DNA from: Vibrio taketomensis
GTDB taxonomy: Bacteria; Pseudomonadota; Gammaproteobacteria; Enterobacterales; Vibrionaceae
Assembly (NCBI RefSeq): GCF_009938165.1
Contig: NZ_AP019650.1
Span: 1,178,001 to 1,242,000, forward strand
Direction of reading: 5' to 3'
DNA length: 64,000 nt
Every line of letters starts with the position of its first letter. The stretch's first letter is position 1. This document shows, piece after piece, positions 10,443 through 19,594 of the stretch. A program made the translations under genes and the position numbers. Below the pieces are notes generated by a model. That model was not told where the DNA came from and searched no databases. It saw only the letters and a program-made list of their open reading frames with translations.

Positions 10443-10868
10443 ATGTCTAATAAAAACTCTATGGATAGCCTTTTTCAGCTAGTCCACTCACTAAAAAGAA
10501 ATATGCAGCAGCAAATTGAAGCACTGGAGCTCGATATCGCCCCAATGCATGTTCGAGTCCTCAAAATTATCAATAGCAAGCCTCAATGCACCGCTGTCGA
10601 TATTGCCAACCTACTTGACCGCGATAAAGCACAGGTCACTCGACTACTGAATACCTTGCTCGAGCAAACACTCATCACCAAGCAGCCTAACCCTGAAGAC
10701 AAACGCAGTCAGTGCTTGCGCTTAACTGACGACGGTCAAGCGATTATGGCCAAGCTTGCGAATATCGATGCGGTGATTTTCGAAAAAATGAAAGCGGGTC
10801 TGTCTTCGCAAGATCTCGACACTTTTCAGCGTTTAGCCCGCTTGATGACGGCAAATCTAGACAGATAG
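10443..10868 (+). CDS. MarR-family transcriptional regulator
   Basis: A 141-residue winged helix-turn-helix repressor of the MarR family. The DNA-binding part runs from MHVRVLKIINSKPQCTA through DIANLLDRDKAQVTRLLNTL, and the wing carries the family signature PNPEDKRSQCLRLTDDG. MarR proteins usually repress themselves and a neighbour and are released by phenolics or oxidants. I start at ATG 10443; a TTG directly before it is in frame but unneeded. Two palindromic sites lie within 65 bases upstream, shared with the divergent DUF3861 gene. Confidence 0.88.
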   Translation: MSNKNSMDSLFQLVHSLKRNMQQQIEALELDIAPMHVRVLKIINSKPQCTAVDIANLLDRDKAQVTRLLNTLLEQTLITKQPNPEDKRSQCLRLTDDGQAIMAKLANIDAVIFEKMKAGLSSQDLDTFQRLARLMTANLDR

Positions 10869-11062
10869 CGATTAGTCAGTAGTTTTTCACTTAGCCATGA
10901 TGTTTTAGATTAGACAAGAGCGCGCTATTACCTTGCCAGCAGCCCAATTGTCCCTTCGTGAACCCAGCTCCTAAGGGTTAGTTGGGCGTAAGAGCCTAGC
11001 TAACATCCATTGAACAGCCTAGATGCATTTAGTATTATCGCTGCGCTTATTTCGGAGATCCC

Positions 11063-11821
11063 ATGAAAAAACGCATCCTATTCGTGTGCACAGGAAACTC
11101 AGCCCGTTCACAACTTGCCGAAGCAATTATCAATCGAGACTACAGCGACAAATTTACAGCATTCAGTGCCGGAAGTTCTCCAAAAGAGATTGACCCACGT
11201 ACCTTTAGCACGCTTGAAGCTCATGGATACTCGACACACAATATCGAGTCAAAACCGCTTGAAACGTTTGATGGTAAAGCGTTCGATTTTTTAATCACAC
11301 TCTGCTCTTCTGCACAAGCGGAGTGCGCAACCATTCCTGGTGTTAGCGAGATGATTGCTTGGGATATTCCACAGCCGACACTCAAAGCGATCAATGATGA
11401 CTTCGAGCCGACCTTAATCGAGTTAGAGAAACGCATCCACTTATTTAGCGTGGTGCAAAGTGAAGAGGCAGAAGATAGCTTAGACACCAACACGCTATTT
11501 AAATGTCTATCGGATAAAACACGATTGATGATTGCCAGCCTGCTGCATATCGAAAATGAACTCACCGTCAGCGAACTAACCGAAGCGCTACAAGAGACCC
11601 AACCAGCAATTTCACGTGCTGTGGCCGTGTTACGTCGCAATCGCATCATAAAAGATCGCCGCCAAGGGGCGTGGGTATTTTATGCCATCGAACCATCTTT
11701 ACCTGATTGGGCAAGCGCTATTCTTGAACAAACTGTCGTTGCACGACATAACCAACTGCGTTCAGCCATTTCGCTACTCAATGGCACTGATCGCCCTAAG
11801 ATCGACCATACACGCACCTAG
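11063..11821 (+). CDS. Arsenate reductase (LMW phosphatase fold) fused to ArsR-type repressor
   Basis: A 252-residue fusion. Residues 1-130 are a low-molecular-weight phosphatase fold with the loop CTGNSARS (Cys9, Arg15) and a DIP motif (Asp101) matching the general acid. Cys81 and Cys88 are spaced exactly as the redox cysteines Cys82/Cys89 of thioredoxin-coupled ArsC, so a complete three-cysteine arsenate reductase relay appears present. Residues about 140-235 form an ArsR winged helix (LFKCLSDKTRLMI, TQPAISRAVAVLRR). The ArsR part lacks the classical CVC metal motif on its recognition-side helix. ATG 11063 follows CGGAGATCCC. No arsenite pump or ArsJ/GAPDH pair is adjacent, so its target genes are not evident here. 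Confidence 0.85.
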   Translation: MKKRILFVCTGNSARSQLAEAIINRDYSDKFTAFSAGSSPKEIDPRTFSTLEAHGYSTHNIESKPLETFDGKAFDFLITLCSSAQAECATIPGVSEMIAWDIPQPTLKAINDDFEPTLIELEKRIHLFSVVQSEEAEDSLDTNTLFKCLSDKTRLMIASLLHIENELTVSELTEALQETQPAISRAVAVLRRNRIIKDRRQGAWVFYAIEPSLPDWASAILEQTVVARHNQLRSAISLLNGTDRPKIDHTRT

Positions 11822-11845
11822 ATTCTCTGTTTGCAACAACGACCA

Positions 11846-12832
11846 TTATTGAGCGTTGTTGCTCACGCCTTGTCGATATTGCATCGGTGACATACCAAAG
11901 CGTTGACGAAAAACTTTGCATAAATAACTGCTGTCTTTGAACCCAACTTCATCCGCGAGTTGAGTCAAACTATGGCTGGAATGGCGCAAGCGCCACTCCA
12001 CATGCCGCATACGCATCTCTTGCCAATATTGATGGGTCGATACGCTAAACAATTGCTCAAACAAGCGGTCGAGTTGACGACGGCTTAAACCAATACTAAG
12101 AGCGATTTGATCCACGCTAACATCATGCGCCATTCGCTCCTGCATCAGAGAAATCGCTCGGTCAATATGTCGGTTAGTGTGCCTTGCTTGTGGTGAAGAT
12201 TTCAGTTTATGGTGGTTAGCACGAGTTTCGTCTACTAGCATATCGGCTAAGCCTTTTTCTGCCCACGCTTGCCCTAAATGGCGTTGTAAGATGGCTATCG
12301 CTAAATCGATAGTAGCACTGCCACCAGTACAACTGATTACCTTGCGATCAAAGTGATAGAGCTGCTCGTCACGCACCGTTACTTGTGGGTAGTCCGCTTT
12401 AAATTCATGGTGATGCCGCCAATGCACAACCACTTGATGACCGTTGAGCAGTCCGAGTTCTGCCAAAGTAAAACAGGCATTGTCGACACTAACAATCGGC
12501 ACACCAACAGCGGCAACTTTTTTCAAAAAAGCGCCATACACTTTCGCCTGTTGCTGCGACTCTTTCGCCGAGCGACTGCCAAACAACACCACATAATCGA
12601 TATGAGTCAGCTCAACGTCACTTGGCGTGCGTTTAACCATCACCGGAATACCGCTACTCGACAGTATCAATCCGCTCTCATTCGCCATCACTTGCCATGA
12701 ACAAAAACGCTGTTGACTGTTATCGTCTTCATCAGCGGAAAAACGCAACTTATCGAGAAATGCGCCAAACGGCAGCATATTGAAATTAGGTAATGGAATG
12801 AGCAGGAAGCGGATCCCTTTGGCTGGTGTCAT
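11846..12832 (-). CDS. GlxA-type AraC-family regulator (GATase1-like domain)
   Basis: A 328-residue regulator. The N-terminal DJ-1/PfpI-like domain (about 1-190) includes VSVDNACFTLAELGLLNG at the position of the nucleophile elbow. Two AraC helix-turn-helix units follow (about 220-322), with VDQIALSIGLSRRQLDRLFE and LTQLADEVGFKDSSYLCKVF. Relatives sense amino-acid-like or betaine compounds in Pseudomonas (GbdR/CdhR/ArgR group). Here it is divergent from a LysE-family exporter, which is the likely target. The effector is unknown. Confidence 0.85.
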   Translation of the reverse strand: MTPAKGIRFLLIPLPNFNMLPFGAFLDKLRFSADEDDNSQQRFCSWQVMANESGLILSSSGIPVMVKRTPSDVELTHIDYVVLFGSRSAKESQQQAKVYGAFLKKVAAVGVPIVSVDNACFTLAELGLLNGHQVVVHWRHHHEFKADYPQVTVRDEQLYHFDRKVISCTGGSATIDLAIAILQRHLGQAWAEKGLADMLVDETRANHHKLKSSPQARHTNRHIDRAISLMQERMAHDVSVDQIALSIGLSRRQLDRLFEQLFSVSTHQYWQEMRMRHVEWRLRHSSHSLTQLADEVGFKDSSYLCKVFRQRFGMSPMQYRQGVSNNAQ

Positions 12833-12945
12833 AGCTGTGATTCAACGTTGTCTATATACAAACATTATACGTCCATATATTACCACACTCAATTTACTCA
12901 GCATGTGATACTCGCGGTGTTAACCATCTCTTTATTAGGTATTTT

Positions 12946-13563
12946 ATGGCGTTCGAAGTTTGGGGCTTATTTGTTGTTGCGGCATTTGGCCTCGCCTGTG
13001 TTCCAGGCCCCAATGCACTGCTGGCATTAAGCCACGGCGCACAATATGGCTACAAAAAAACAATTTGGACCATTTATGGCGGTATTGTTGGTTTCTTTGT
13101 ATTAATTACCGTATCAATGCTTGGATTAGGCGCCGTTCTAGAAACCAAGCCTCAATTGATGGTGGGACTACAATGGTTAGGTGCCAGTTACCTAGCTTGG
13201 TTAGGATATAAATTGTTTTCGGCACCAGCTTTGAGCCTTGCAGACTCAAACAATCCGATTGTGTTACTGCGCCGTGACCTGTTCCGTCAAGGCTGCTTTG
13301 CTGCACTGTCAAACCCTAAAGTATTGCTGTTCTTCACCGCGTTTTTAGCGCAATTTATTGATCCACAAAAACCTTTTATTCCCCAGTTTGTCGTGATCAC
13401 CCTAACTTTCCTATGTATTGAGTTTTTCGTCGAATTTTGTGTCGCGCGCGTCGCCGATAAAGTGAAATTTGTACTGGTCACCAAAGGGCGACTTTTCAAT
13501 CAGTGCTGTGCTGGAATATTCCTTTCACTCGCAGCAATTTCAATCTACAACACCCTCGTATAA
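12946..13563 (+). CDS. LysE/RhtB-family amino-acid exporter
   Basis: A 205-residue inner-membrane protein with about six hydrophobic segments. It carries the family's N-terminal PGPNALLALSHGAQYGYK signature and the later SNPKVLLFFTAFLAQF segment. The family exports amino acids or their derivatives. ATG 12946 lacks a strong ribosome-binding site. It is followed by a strong terminator, so it is monocistronic, and it faces a GlxA-type AraC regulator across 113 bases. Confidence 0.88.
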   Translation: MAFEVWGLFVVAAFGLACVPGPNALLALSHGAQYGYKKTIWTIYGGIVGFFVLITVSMLGLGAVLETKPQLMVGLQWLGASYLAWLGYKLFSAPALSLADSNNPIVLLRRDLFRQGCFAALSNPKVLLFFTAFLAQFIDPQKPFIPQFVVITLTFLCIEFFVEFCVARVADKVKFVLVTKGRLFNQCCAGIFLSLAAISIYNTLV

Positions 13564-13569
13564 CAAAAT

Positions 13570-13597
13570 GCCCCAGCGAATTGCTGGGGCTTTTTGT
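13570..13597 (+). terminator. Terminator of the LysE-family gene
   Basis: GCCCCAGC, GAATT, GCTGGGGC then TTTTTG, starting seven bases after the stop codon. Confidence 0.9.
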
Positions 13598-13614
13598 TTC
13601 AATAGGATAAAGAG

Positions 13615-13779
13615 TTAATCATCTTGACCGCATTTCGCGCACTCTTGATAAGTGCGCTCACCTTCACTGATCACCACATAAGTGGCCACACACTTATCGC
13701 ACAACGCCAATTTAGGATACGCCAACTTCTGCTTCTTAGCGTTAATATCCCCTTCAACTACGTAAAACTTTCTCATCAT
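13615..13779 (-). CDS. Small zinc-ribbon protein (54 residues)
   Basis: A short ORF reading MMRKFYVVEGDINAKKQKLA, then a Cys-rich part with CDKC (Cys27, Cys30) and CAKC (Cys47, Cys50). The two CxxC knuckles 20 residues apart form a typical zinc ribbon. It is oriented towards the LysE gene. I see no strong ribosome-binding site, but codon use and the spaced cysteine pairs argue for a real gene. Function unknown; nucleic-acid or protein binding is possible. Confidence 0.65.
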   Translation of the reverse strand: MMRKFYVVEGDINAKKQKLAYPKLALCDKCVATYVVISEGERTYQECAKCGQDD

Positions 13780-13810
13780 TTATCTTTAATCTGAAATTTA
13801 CCGAGCATTA

Positions 13811-13945
13811 TACTCAAGTCACCTCAAGGTGCGTAGTTCAGCGAGAATGACTTGGATTGCAGACAAGGCAATGATTTGAAGATCTAGTGGTTCTAAATCA
13901 AAAATCGTTAACGACTTATGTGAACCAAGTCAACTCGCCATTTGG
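13811..13945. repeat. Candidate interspersed non-coding repeat of Vibrio type
   Basis: A non-coding stretch that begins with CTCAAGTCACCTCAAGGTGC and ends with CCAAGTCAACTCGCCATTTG. TGACTTGG (13848-13855) pairs with CCAAGTCA (13925-13932). From memory, similar intergenic elements are scattered through Vibrio genomes; no second copy occurs in this window, so the call rests on recollection and internal symmetry. Confidence 0.35.
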
Positions 13946-14107
13946 GAGCCAGTTACGGCCTCGATTTCTGCGTCATACAAACTGCGATCAGTTGTCATAT
14001 TTTCCCGCTACGATTAGTTTTGTCGCTTACAGCTGCACTCTCACATTTTAATCGCATCAAATCTGCAATAATTGGTGCCAAACAAAACAGTTCAAGTAAG
14101 GTTAACT

Positions 14108-14767
14108 ATGCCCCGACCTTTGTATGTCTTCGATATGGACGACACGCTGATAAACGGTGATTGCTCATCGATTTGGAATCAGTTTTTGGTAGAGAAAGGA
14201 ATCGCCACGCAAGCTAACTTTCTTGAGCAAGATCAGCACCTAATGGCATCGTATGCCGAAGGTAAAATGAACATGGAAGACTACCTAAAGTTTTCTATGG
14301 TACCCCTTGCAAGTCTTCCTACATCAACCGTGGACGCATTAGTTGAAGAGTGCATCAGCCAATACATACTACCTAAGGTTTTTCCGCAAGCCAGCTCTCT
14401 GATTGCCGAGCTCAAGCGAGAGCATATCGACATGCTGATCATTTCCGCCACCGTGAGTTTTGTGGTTGAAGCGGTCGGCTCTCGTATTGGAATTCCCCAT
14501 GCATTGGGAATCGATATGAAAATCAAAAATGGTTGCTATAGTTCTGAAATTGAGGGGATTCCAAGTTATCGTGAAGGAAAAGTCGCTCGTTTGAACGATT
14601 GGCTAGCCGCCCAAAAACACCACTACACAAGCGTGCATTTCTATACCGATTCAATCAACGATCTTCCCCTGTGTGAGTATGCTGATTTCGCCTATTTAGT
14701 GAATCCATGCCCACGTTTAAGAGCAATCGCAAATCGACCAAACTGGCAAATCCTCACCTGGGCTTAA
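14108..14767 (+). CDS. HAD-IB family hydrolase (SerB-like phosphatase)
   Basis: A 219-residue haloacid-dehalogenase-type phosphatase. Motif I is FDMDDTLINGD (about residues 8-18), motif II is IISATVSFVVE, a lysine lies in REGKVARL, and motif IV is YTDSINDLPL. The layout is that of subfamily IB, which includes phosphoserine phosphatase relatives. I start at ATG 14108, preceded by AAGTAAGG. The substrate is not predictable. A weak hairpin (14778-14798) follows. Confidence 0.85.
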   Translation: MPRPLYVFDMDDTLINGDCSSIWNQFLVEKGIATQANFLEQDQHLMASYAEGKMNMEDYLKFSMVPLASLPTSTVDALVEECISQYILPKVFPQASSLIAELKREHIDMLIISATVSFVVEAVGSRIGIPHALGIDMKIKNGCYSSEIEGIPSYREGKVARLNDWLAAQKHHYTSVHFYTDSINDLPLCEYADFAYLVNPCPRLRAIANRPNWQILTWA

Positions 14768-14777
14768 CGATTCACAC

Positions 14778-14798
14778 GCCCAAAATTTGATTTTGGGC
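14778..14798 (+). terminator. Hairpin after the HAD-IB gene
   Basis: GCCCAAAAT, TTG, ATTTTGGGC, followed by only a weak T-run (TCTTACC). Probable terminator. Confidence 0.55.
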
Positions 14799-14917
14799 TC
14801 TTACCTCATGGGGGGCATTTCTCGAGTCACTTCACTAGAACATCCCGACTTTGCCCTACTTTATCGTCTAATCTGTATGATGTTTAAATCAATAGAGAAA
14901 CAGACAAGGAGCTAGTT

Positions 14918-15358
14918 TTGATAACCGCCAATGACTTTGAAATTTGCGACCACAAGATCCGATTTAAAAAGGATGAGTACCCAACTGACAAAATCAAAGA
15001 TGCACGAGTCAAAACTAACCAATTTAAAGATCATATTCTTAGAGTTATCTCCATTGGTCTGATTACCGCAAGCGTCGTATGGATGATATGTCCAGAATCC
15101 TTGGGGTTATTTACTGCGCCTATCGCCTTATCGATTGGCACTTTAGTCGGATTATCTTCTGCTCGTAAATATGAATTACAAATTGAGTTTGAACATGTTG
15201 ATGAAACCGGTTTGCAATGGGTAGCGATCGCGAAAAGTAATCGAACCAACGACAAAAAATTGTTTGAACAACAAGTCGCGACCATTCAAGCACAACTCTA
15301 CCCAAGCTTTAATTCCAGCAGCTCAGCGGTTCCACCACTAAAATCAAAGAGTGTGTAA
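14918..15358 (+). CDS. Small membrane protein of unknown family (DUF6232-like architecture)
   Basis: A 146-residue protein with a hydrophilic start, two adjacent hydrophobic segments (about residues 43-61 and 63-82) and a soluble C-terminal part. This hairpin-in-membrane layout, with KFDEYPTDKI-like strands in front, is seen in DUF6232-type proteins, but I cannot confirm the family. It starts at TTG 14918 with AAGGAGC six bases upstream. It precedes the SYLF-domain gene by 35 bases on the same strand and may be co-transcribed. Confidence 0.6.
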   Translation: MITANDFEICDHKIRFKKDEYPTDKIKDARVKTNQFKDHILRVISIGLITASVVWMICPESLGLFTAPIALSIGTLVGLSSARKYELQIEFEHVDETGLQWVAIAKSNRTNDKKLFEQQVATIQAQLYPSFNSSSSAVPPLKSKSV

Positions 15359-15393
15359 GTTACCCCATCAACGAAATCTAAGGGCTGTAAATT

Positions 15394-16176
15394 ATGATGA
15401 AAAAGCCAATTGCCATTGCCATCATTGCTGCACTAAGTTGCTCTCCAGCAGTTGCCAGCTGGGGAAAAGTGGGGGCCACATTTGATAACTTAACTGAAAC
15501 CATCTCAGATGGAGCAAAAGAGGCTTGGGACAATACTAAAGATTTCTCTCAACACGCTTGGGACAACCTCTCAGATTGGTCATCAGAAGCCATTGACACC
15601 ATTGGCGACTGGACCGACGCAAGTGTAGAGAAAAGTAAAGAATGGCTTAATGCGGCAGAGCAAAAAATCGATGAACTGATTGAAGGCGACACACCAGAAG
15701 AAGCAAGGCAAGCCATTGATTTAATGTCTGAAACCGCACTAGTAAAACTGTTTAATCAAGATCCAAAAGCCAAAAACCTTTACGATAATGCTTATGGTTA
15801 TGCGGTATTTGACTCTCGTAAGTTCTCACTAATGTTCCACACCAACTCAGGCTCTGGCGTCGCAGTCAATCGAGAAACCAATCAACGTACATACATGCGC
15901 ATGTTTGGGCTTGGCGTAGCTCTTGGCATTGGCGGTAAGTTCTACCAACAAGTGGTTCTGTTTGATAGCAAATCAGCATTCGATGATTTCATCGAAAAAG
16001 GCTGGGAAGCCGCAAGCGAAGCTTCTGCGATTGCGGGCGATGAAGGGGAAGAACTGAGCGCTCACTATAATGGTGGTGTCGCGATTTATCAGCTCGACAC
16101 GAAAGGTTTATTAATCGATGCCAATATTACGGGATCGAAATATTGGGTAAATGAAGAGCTCACCAATTCTCAATAA
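15394..16176 (+). CDS. Exported SYLF/Ysc84-domain protein
   Basis: A 260-residue secreted protein. The signal peptide ends near residue 21 (PAVAS). Residues about 40-85 are an amphipathic stretch with recurring tryptophans (AWDN, AWDNLSDW, IGDW). The C-terminal half has the SYLF/Ysc84 lipid-binding pattern: NAYGYAVFDSRKFSLMF, GSGVAVNRET and LGVALGIGGKFYQQ. SYLF domains bind phosphoinositides in eukaryotes and are of unknown role in bacterial envelopes. A two-residue Met-Met start at 15394 is used. A hairpin terminator follows. Confidence 0.75.
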   Translation: MMKKPIAIAIIAALSCSPAVASWGKVGATFDNLTETISDGAKEAWDNTKDFSQHAWDNLSDWSSEAIDTIGDWTDASVEKSKEWLNAAEQKIDELIEGDTPEEARQAIDLMSETALVKLFNQDPKAKNLYDNAYGYAVFDSRKFSLMFHTNSGSGVAVNRETNQRTYMRMFGLGVALGIGGKFYQQVVLFDSKSAFDDFIEKGWEAASEASAIAGDEGEELSAHYNGGVAIYQLDTKGLLIDANITGSKYWVNEELTNSQ

Positions 16177-16191
16177 TTTTTTATAAAGTTG

Positions 16192-16219
16192 GGGGTTCTG
16201 ATTTTTTATGAGCCCCTTT
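16192..16219 (+). terminator. Hairpin terminator after the SYLF gene
   Basis: GGGGTTC pairs with GAGCCCC (one G-U pair) and is followed by TTT. The loop is long (11 bases). Confidence 0.5.
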
Positions 16220-16450
16220 ATTAATGGAATACTGAATCCTTCACTTACCATCTCTAGAATGTTAGTCATTTTAAATTGATCAATTTAGGACTGCCTGAAT
16301 TTCTCCTTGTTCTTTGCTTTTCAATCTATCAAAAGCCCCAATAGTTTATAAATATCATCAAAATATATTAATCACGTGCACAGAATTTTCGTTTCAAAAC
16401 GAGACAAAATAAGCATATTTCATGTCGCGATTGCTTTATTCTAGTATTCA

Positions 16451-16464
16451 TTGATTTACATCAA
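16451..16464. promoter_or_regulatory. Perfect FNR box upstream of the chemoreceptor gene
   Basis: TTGATTTACATCAA matches the FNR consensus TTGAT-N4-ATCAA at all ten defined bases. It lies 67 bases before the chemoreceptor start. A TAGAAT hexamer (16490-16495), a good -10, lies 25 bases downstream. That spacing is close to, but not exactly, the class II activator spacing. Confidence 0.6.
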
Positions 16465-16531
16465 CATAATTCGCTCAATTCATTAATTTTAGAATAATTA
16501 AATACTATAAACATTGCGATATGAGGCATAT

Positions 16532-18223
16532 ATGATCTCTAACAGTAATAACCGTTCGTCCAATAGCTTGCTATCAAAAGTGGAAAGCGTAAGTTTTCGT
16601 TTAAAACTCTGCGTCATTATGATGGCACTTGGTTTTGCTCTACTGGGTTATAAAGGCATCTCTGGTATGCAAACCAACTCGGGTTATATCGAAGAACTTT
16701 ACACCCAAAGTATGCAACATACTGAGCGAACGGGGCGTATTGTAGACCTATTGGGAAATGCGAGAAGTGCATTACTGCTCGCTTTTCAACATCAACCAGG
16801 CTCCCAATTTGCCAGCATGCATGATCATCCAATTGATATGCATGTTACCCAAATCAAAGACTCTCTAGCGAGCTTACATCGTATTGTTGACGAGGAGCTA
16901 ATGAACTCCCCACTCACTGCTCAAGAGTTGGCAGTAGTACAGCAACTGGCGCAAAATCTGGATTCAATCACCGATACGGGTTTTATGCCAGCGATTGAAG
17001 AATTGGAAAAACAAAACTTTAATCAAGCGAACTTCATCCTACTAACAAAGATTAACCCACTCTTTGCCAAAACTTATCAGCACACAGAAGAGTTCCTCAA
17101 TCTGCAGCGTCAAGAAGGCAAAACCAATTTTGAACAAGCAGAAGAGAATACCGCTAACTTTATCGTGGTATTTAGTGCCATTGCCTTTATTTTAGTGTTG
17201 TTTATTACCGTAATGGCGGTGATGATTGTTCGTCGAATCAACCATGCCGTCGAGTTGCTGCAAGAGAGCTCAGAGAAAATTGCTCAAGGGGATTTAACCC
17301 AGCGTATTGCAATTATCGGCAACGATGAATTTGCGAACATCGCAAACTCAGTGAACCAAATCGTCGACAACTTTCAGCATGTGGTGCAAACCAACCGCGA
17401 CTCGATATCACAGCTTGCAGCATCTTCAGAAGAGAATGCCGTGGTCGTAAACCAAGCAAAACAAAGCATAGTTAGCCAGCTTGAGCAAATCACTCAAGTT
17501 GCTACCGCGATTAACCAATTCAGCGCCACCGTGCACGAAGTGGCTCAAAGTGCCAATATGGCAGCGATGGCATCGGATCAAGCGGATTTAGCGGCAAATA
17601 ATGGCAATGATATTGTCAATCAAAGTATTACAATGATGGAGCAACTCTCAAACGACTTGCAACAATCGGTTGAAGCTATGCACACCCTCGCCGAGCATTC
17701 AGCAGAAATTGGCTCCGTGGTCGATGTGATTGAAGGGATTTCCGAGCAAACCAACTTACTGGCATTGAACGCAGCGATAGAAGCAGCACGCGCCGGTGAA
17801 CAAGGCCGTGGCTTTGCGGTTGTCGCCGATGAGGTTCGAACTCTGGCAAGCCGCACCCAAGCTTCAACCAAAGAGATCATGGAGACCATTCAACGGCTGC
17901 AACAATGCAGTGCTGACTCGATGCAAAAACTCGAAAATGGCGCTGAAAATGCCAGTCGCACAGTAGAAAAAGTGATTGAAGCCGGTGAATCCATTGCAAA
18001 AATCAAAGCCAACGTCGATGAAATCAATGCCATGAATACACAAATTGCGACGGCGGCCGAAGAGCAGAGCTTGGTAACGGAAGAAATTAACTCGAATATT
18101 TCCGCAATCAGCACCATTGCTCACCAAACCGCAGAAGGTGCAGAGCAAAGCAGTGAAGCGACGCTCCAGCTGGCCAAATTGGCGGAAAATCTACGAGAAG
18201 AAATCGACCGCTATAAAATCTAA
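16532..18223 (+). CDS. Methyl-accepting chemotaxis protein
   Basis: A 563-residue chemoreceptor that relays a periplasmic signal to CheA/CheW. It has a transmembrane helix at about residues 27-44, a mostly helical periplasmic sensor (about 45-205, four-helix-bundle-like) and a second transmembrane helix at about 208-230. A HAMP region and a long cytoplasmic coiled coil follow, with the conserved hairpin tip [21 protein letters not shown] start at ATG 16532, preceded by TGAGGCAT, rather than the upstream in-frame ATG. The ligand is unknown. The FNR box upstream suggests oxygen-dependent expression. Confidence 0.93.
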   Translation: MISNSNNRSSNSLLSKVESVSFRLKLCVIMMALGFALLGYKGISGMQTNSGYIEELYTQSMQHTERTGRIVDLLGNARSALLLAFQHQPGSQFASMHDHPIDMHVTQIKDSLASLHRIVDEELMNSPLTAQELAVVQQLAQNLDSITDTGFMPAIEELEKQNFNQANFILLTKINPLFAKTYQHTEEFLNLQRQEGKTNFEQAEENTANFIVVFSAIAFILVLFITVMAVMIVRRINHAVELLQESSEKIAQGDLTQRIAIIGNDEFANIANSVNQIVDNFQHVVQTNRDSISQLAASSEENAVVVNQAKQSIVSQLEQITQVATAINQFSATVHEVAQSANMAAMASDQADLAANNGNDIVNQSITMMEQLSNDLQQSVEAMHTLAEHSAEIGSVVDVIEGISEQTNLLALNAAIEAARAGEQGRGFAVVADEVRTLASRTQASTKEIMETIQRLQQCSADSMQKLENGAENASRTVEKVIEAGESIAKIKANVDEINAMNTQIATAAEEQSLVTEEINSNISAISTIAHQTAEGAEQSSEATLQLAKLAENLREEIDRYKI

Positions 18224-18238
18224 CGCTGGTCTAAAACG

Positions 18239-18269
18239 AAAAATGCCACTCTACAGAGTGGCATTTTTT
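18239..18269. terminator. Terminator between the chemoreceptor gene and gltS
   Basis: AAAATGCCACTC, TACA, GAGTGGCATTTTTT: symmetric A and T flanks, suitable for both convergent genes. Confidence 0.9.
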
Positions 18270-18304
18270 ACTACGACATATTGGGCATTAGGAATCTTTA
18301 GCTA

Positions 18305-19531
18305 TTAGTGAATAAACGCAATGCAGCCTTGCAGAATCACTAAGTTAACGATATCAATAAAGAATGCACCCACAATTGGCACCACCATAAACGCTTGTGG
18401 CGATGGGCCATTACGATTAACGATCGTCCCCATGTTCATTACCGCTGTAGGGGTCGCACCCAAACCAAAGCCGCAGTGCCCGCTGGCAATCACTGCTGCA
18501 TCATAATTGCTGCCCATCAAACGGAACGTCACAAAGTAGGCAAACAGCGCCAGAATCACCGACTGCACCATCAAAATAATCAAGAATGGAATTGCTAAAT
18601 CAAAGATATTCCACAATTTCAGACTCATTAACGCCATAGCTAGGAACAAAGACAATGAAACCGTACCTAGAATATCGATCGTTTCTAAATCCAGTTGGCG
18701 TACTTTCGTTACTTCAAGAATATTAGTGATCACCACACCGATAAAGAGTGCATACACAAAATCTGGGATCATTAACCATTTGATACCAAATGAACTAACC
18801 CAACTTTCTAAATAACTGGCACCAGTCACACACAGTAAGATCAGCGCTAAACCTTCAACTACTTTTTTCGCCGTCACACGGTCTTCTTCATGTTCGTTGT
18901 AGGTAACCAGTTCAGGGAACTCTTTGTGCGTTTGGTTAGTATGGCCGTAGCTCGATTCTAAATTGCGCTTTTCAATCAAACGCTGCGCCACTGGGCTACC
19001 AATAATACCACCAGCAATCAAACCAAAGGTTGCTGATGCCATTGCGATTTCAAGTACGTTATTTAGCCCATACACATCTTGGAATGTTTGTGACCAAGCT
19101 GCACCCGTTCCGTGACCGCCTGACAGTGTAATAGAGCCGGCAATCAAGCCCATAAGCGGGTCAAGCCCCATGACGCTCGCTAACGACACGCCAACCACGT
19201 TTTGAATAACGATATAGATTGATGCAATGGCTAAGAACGCGAAAACTTTTGCCCCGCCTTTCACTAACTGTGTGTAGTTAGCGGCTAAACCAACGGTAGC
19301 AAAGAACATCAACATAAACGTGTTTTGTAATGGCAAGCTAAACTCTAAGTCAATGCCATTAAAGTGCATGGTGGTGATGGCAAACGCCACAATCAAACCA
19401 CCAACGATAGGTTCTGGAATGTTGTATTTTTTAAGAATTGGCAATTTTGAATTAATAAACTGACCTAAAAACAGTACACAAATTGCGACTAAAAACGACT
19501 CCTGTGGCCCTACTGATATAACCTGATTCAT
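18305..19531 (-). CDS. gltS: Sodium/glutamate symporter
   Basis: A 408-residue inner-membrane symporter for glutamate with sodium. The N-terminus, the GGLIVAF segment, the duplicated glycine-rich hairpins (SGGHGTGAAW and ASGHCGFGLGATPTA) and the length are those of GltS. About ten hydrophobic segments are visible. ATG 19531 follows AGAGGATTT. It is a single-gene unit, convergent with the chemoreceptor. A CRP-like sequence lies about 50 bases upstream of its start. Confidence 0.95.
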   Translation of the reverse strand: MNQVISVGPQESFLVAICVLFLGQFINSKLPILKKYNIPEPIVGGLIVAFAITTMHFNGIDLEFSLPLQNTFMLMFFATVGLAANYTQLVKGGAKVFAFLAIASIYIVIQNVVGVSLASVMGLDPLMGLIAGSITLSGGHGTGAAWSQTFQDVYGLNNVLEIAMASATFGLIAGGIIGSPVAQRLIEKRNLESSYGHTNQTHKEFPELVTYNEHEEDRVTAKKVVEGLALILLCVTGASYLESWVSSFGIKWLMIPDFVYALFIGVVITNILEVTKVRQLDLETIDILGTVSLSLFLAMALMSLKLWNIFDLAIPFLIILMVQSVILALFAYFVTFRLMGSNYDAAVIASGHCGFGLGATPTAVMNMGTIVNRNGPSPQAFMVVPIVGAFFIDIVNLVILQGCIAFIH

Positions 19532-19578
19532 AAATCCTCTTCATCCATTTTCTCACCAAATGATTTTCACCATTAAAG

Positions 19579-19594
19579 TGTGATTGGTATCTCT
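19579..19594. promoter_or_regulatory. CRP-like site upstream of gltS
   Basis: TGTGA, six bases, TCTCT: the half nearer the upstream side is perfect and the other matches three of five. It is 48 bases from the gltS start. Candidate only. Confidence 0.3.
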
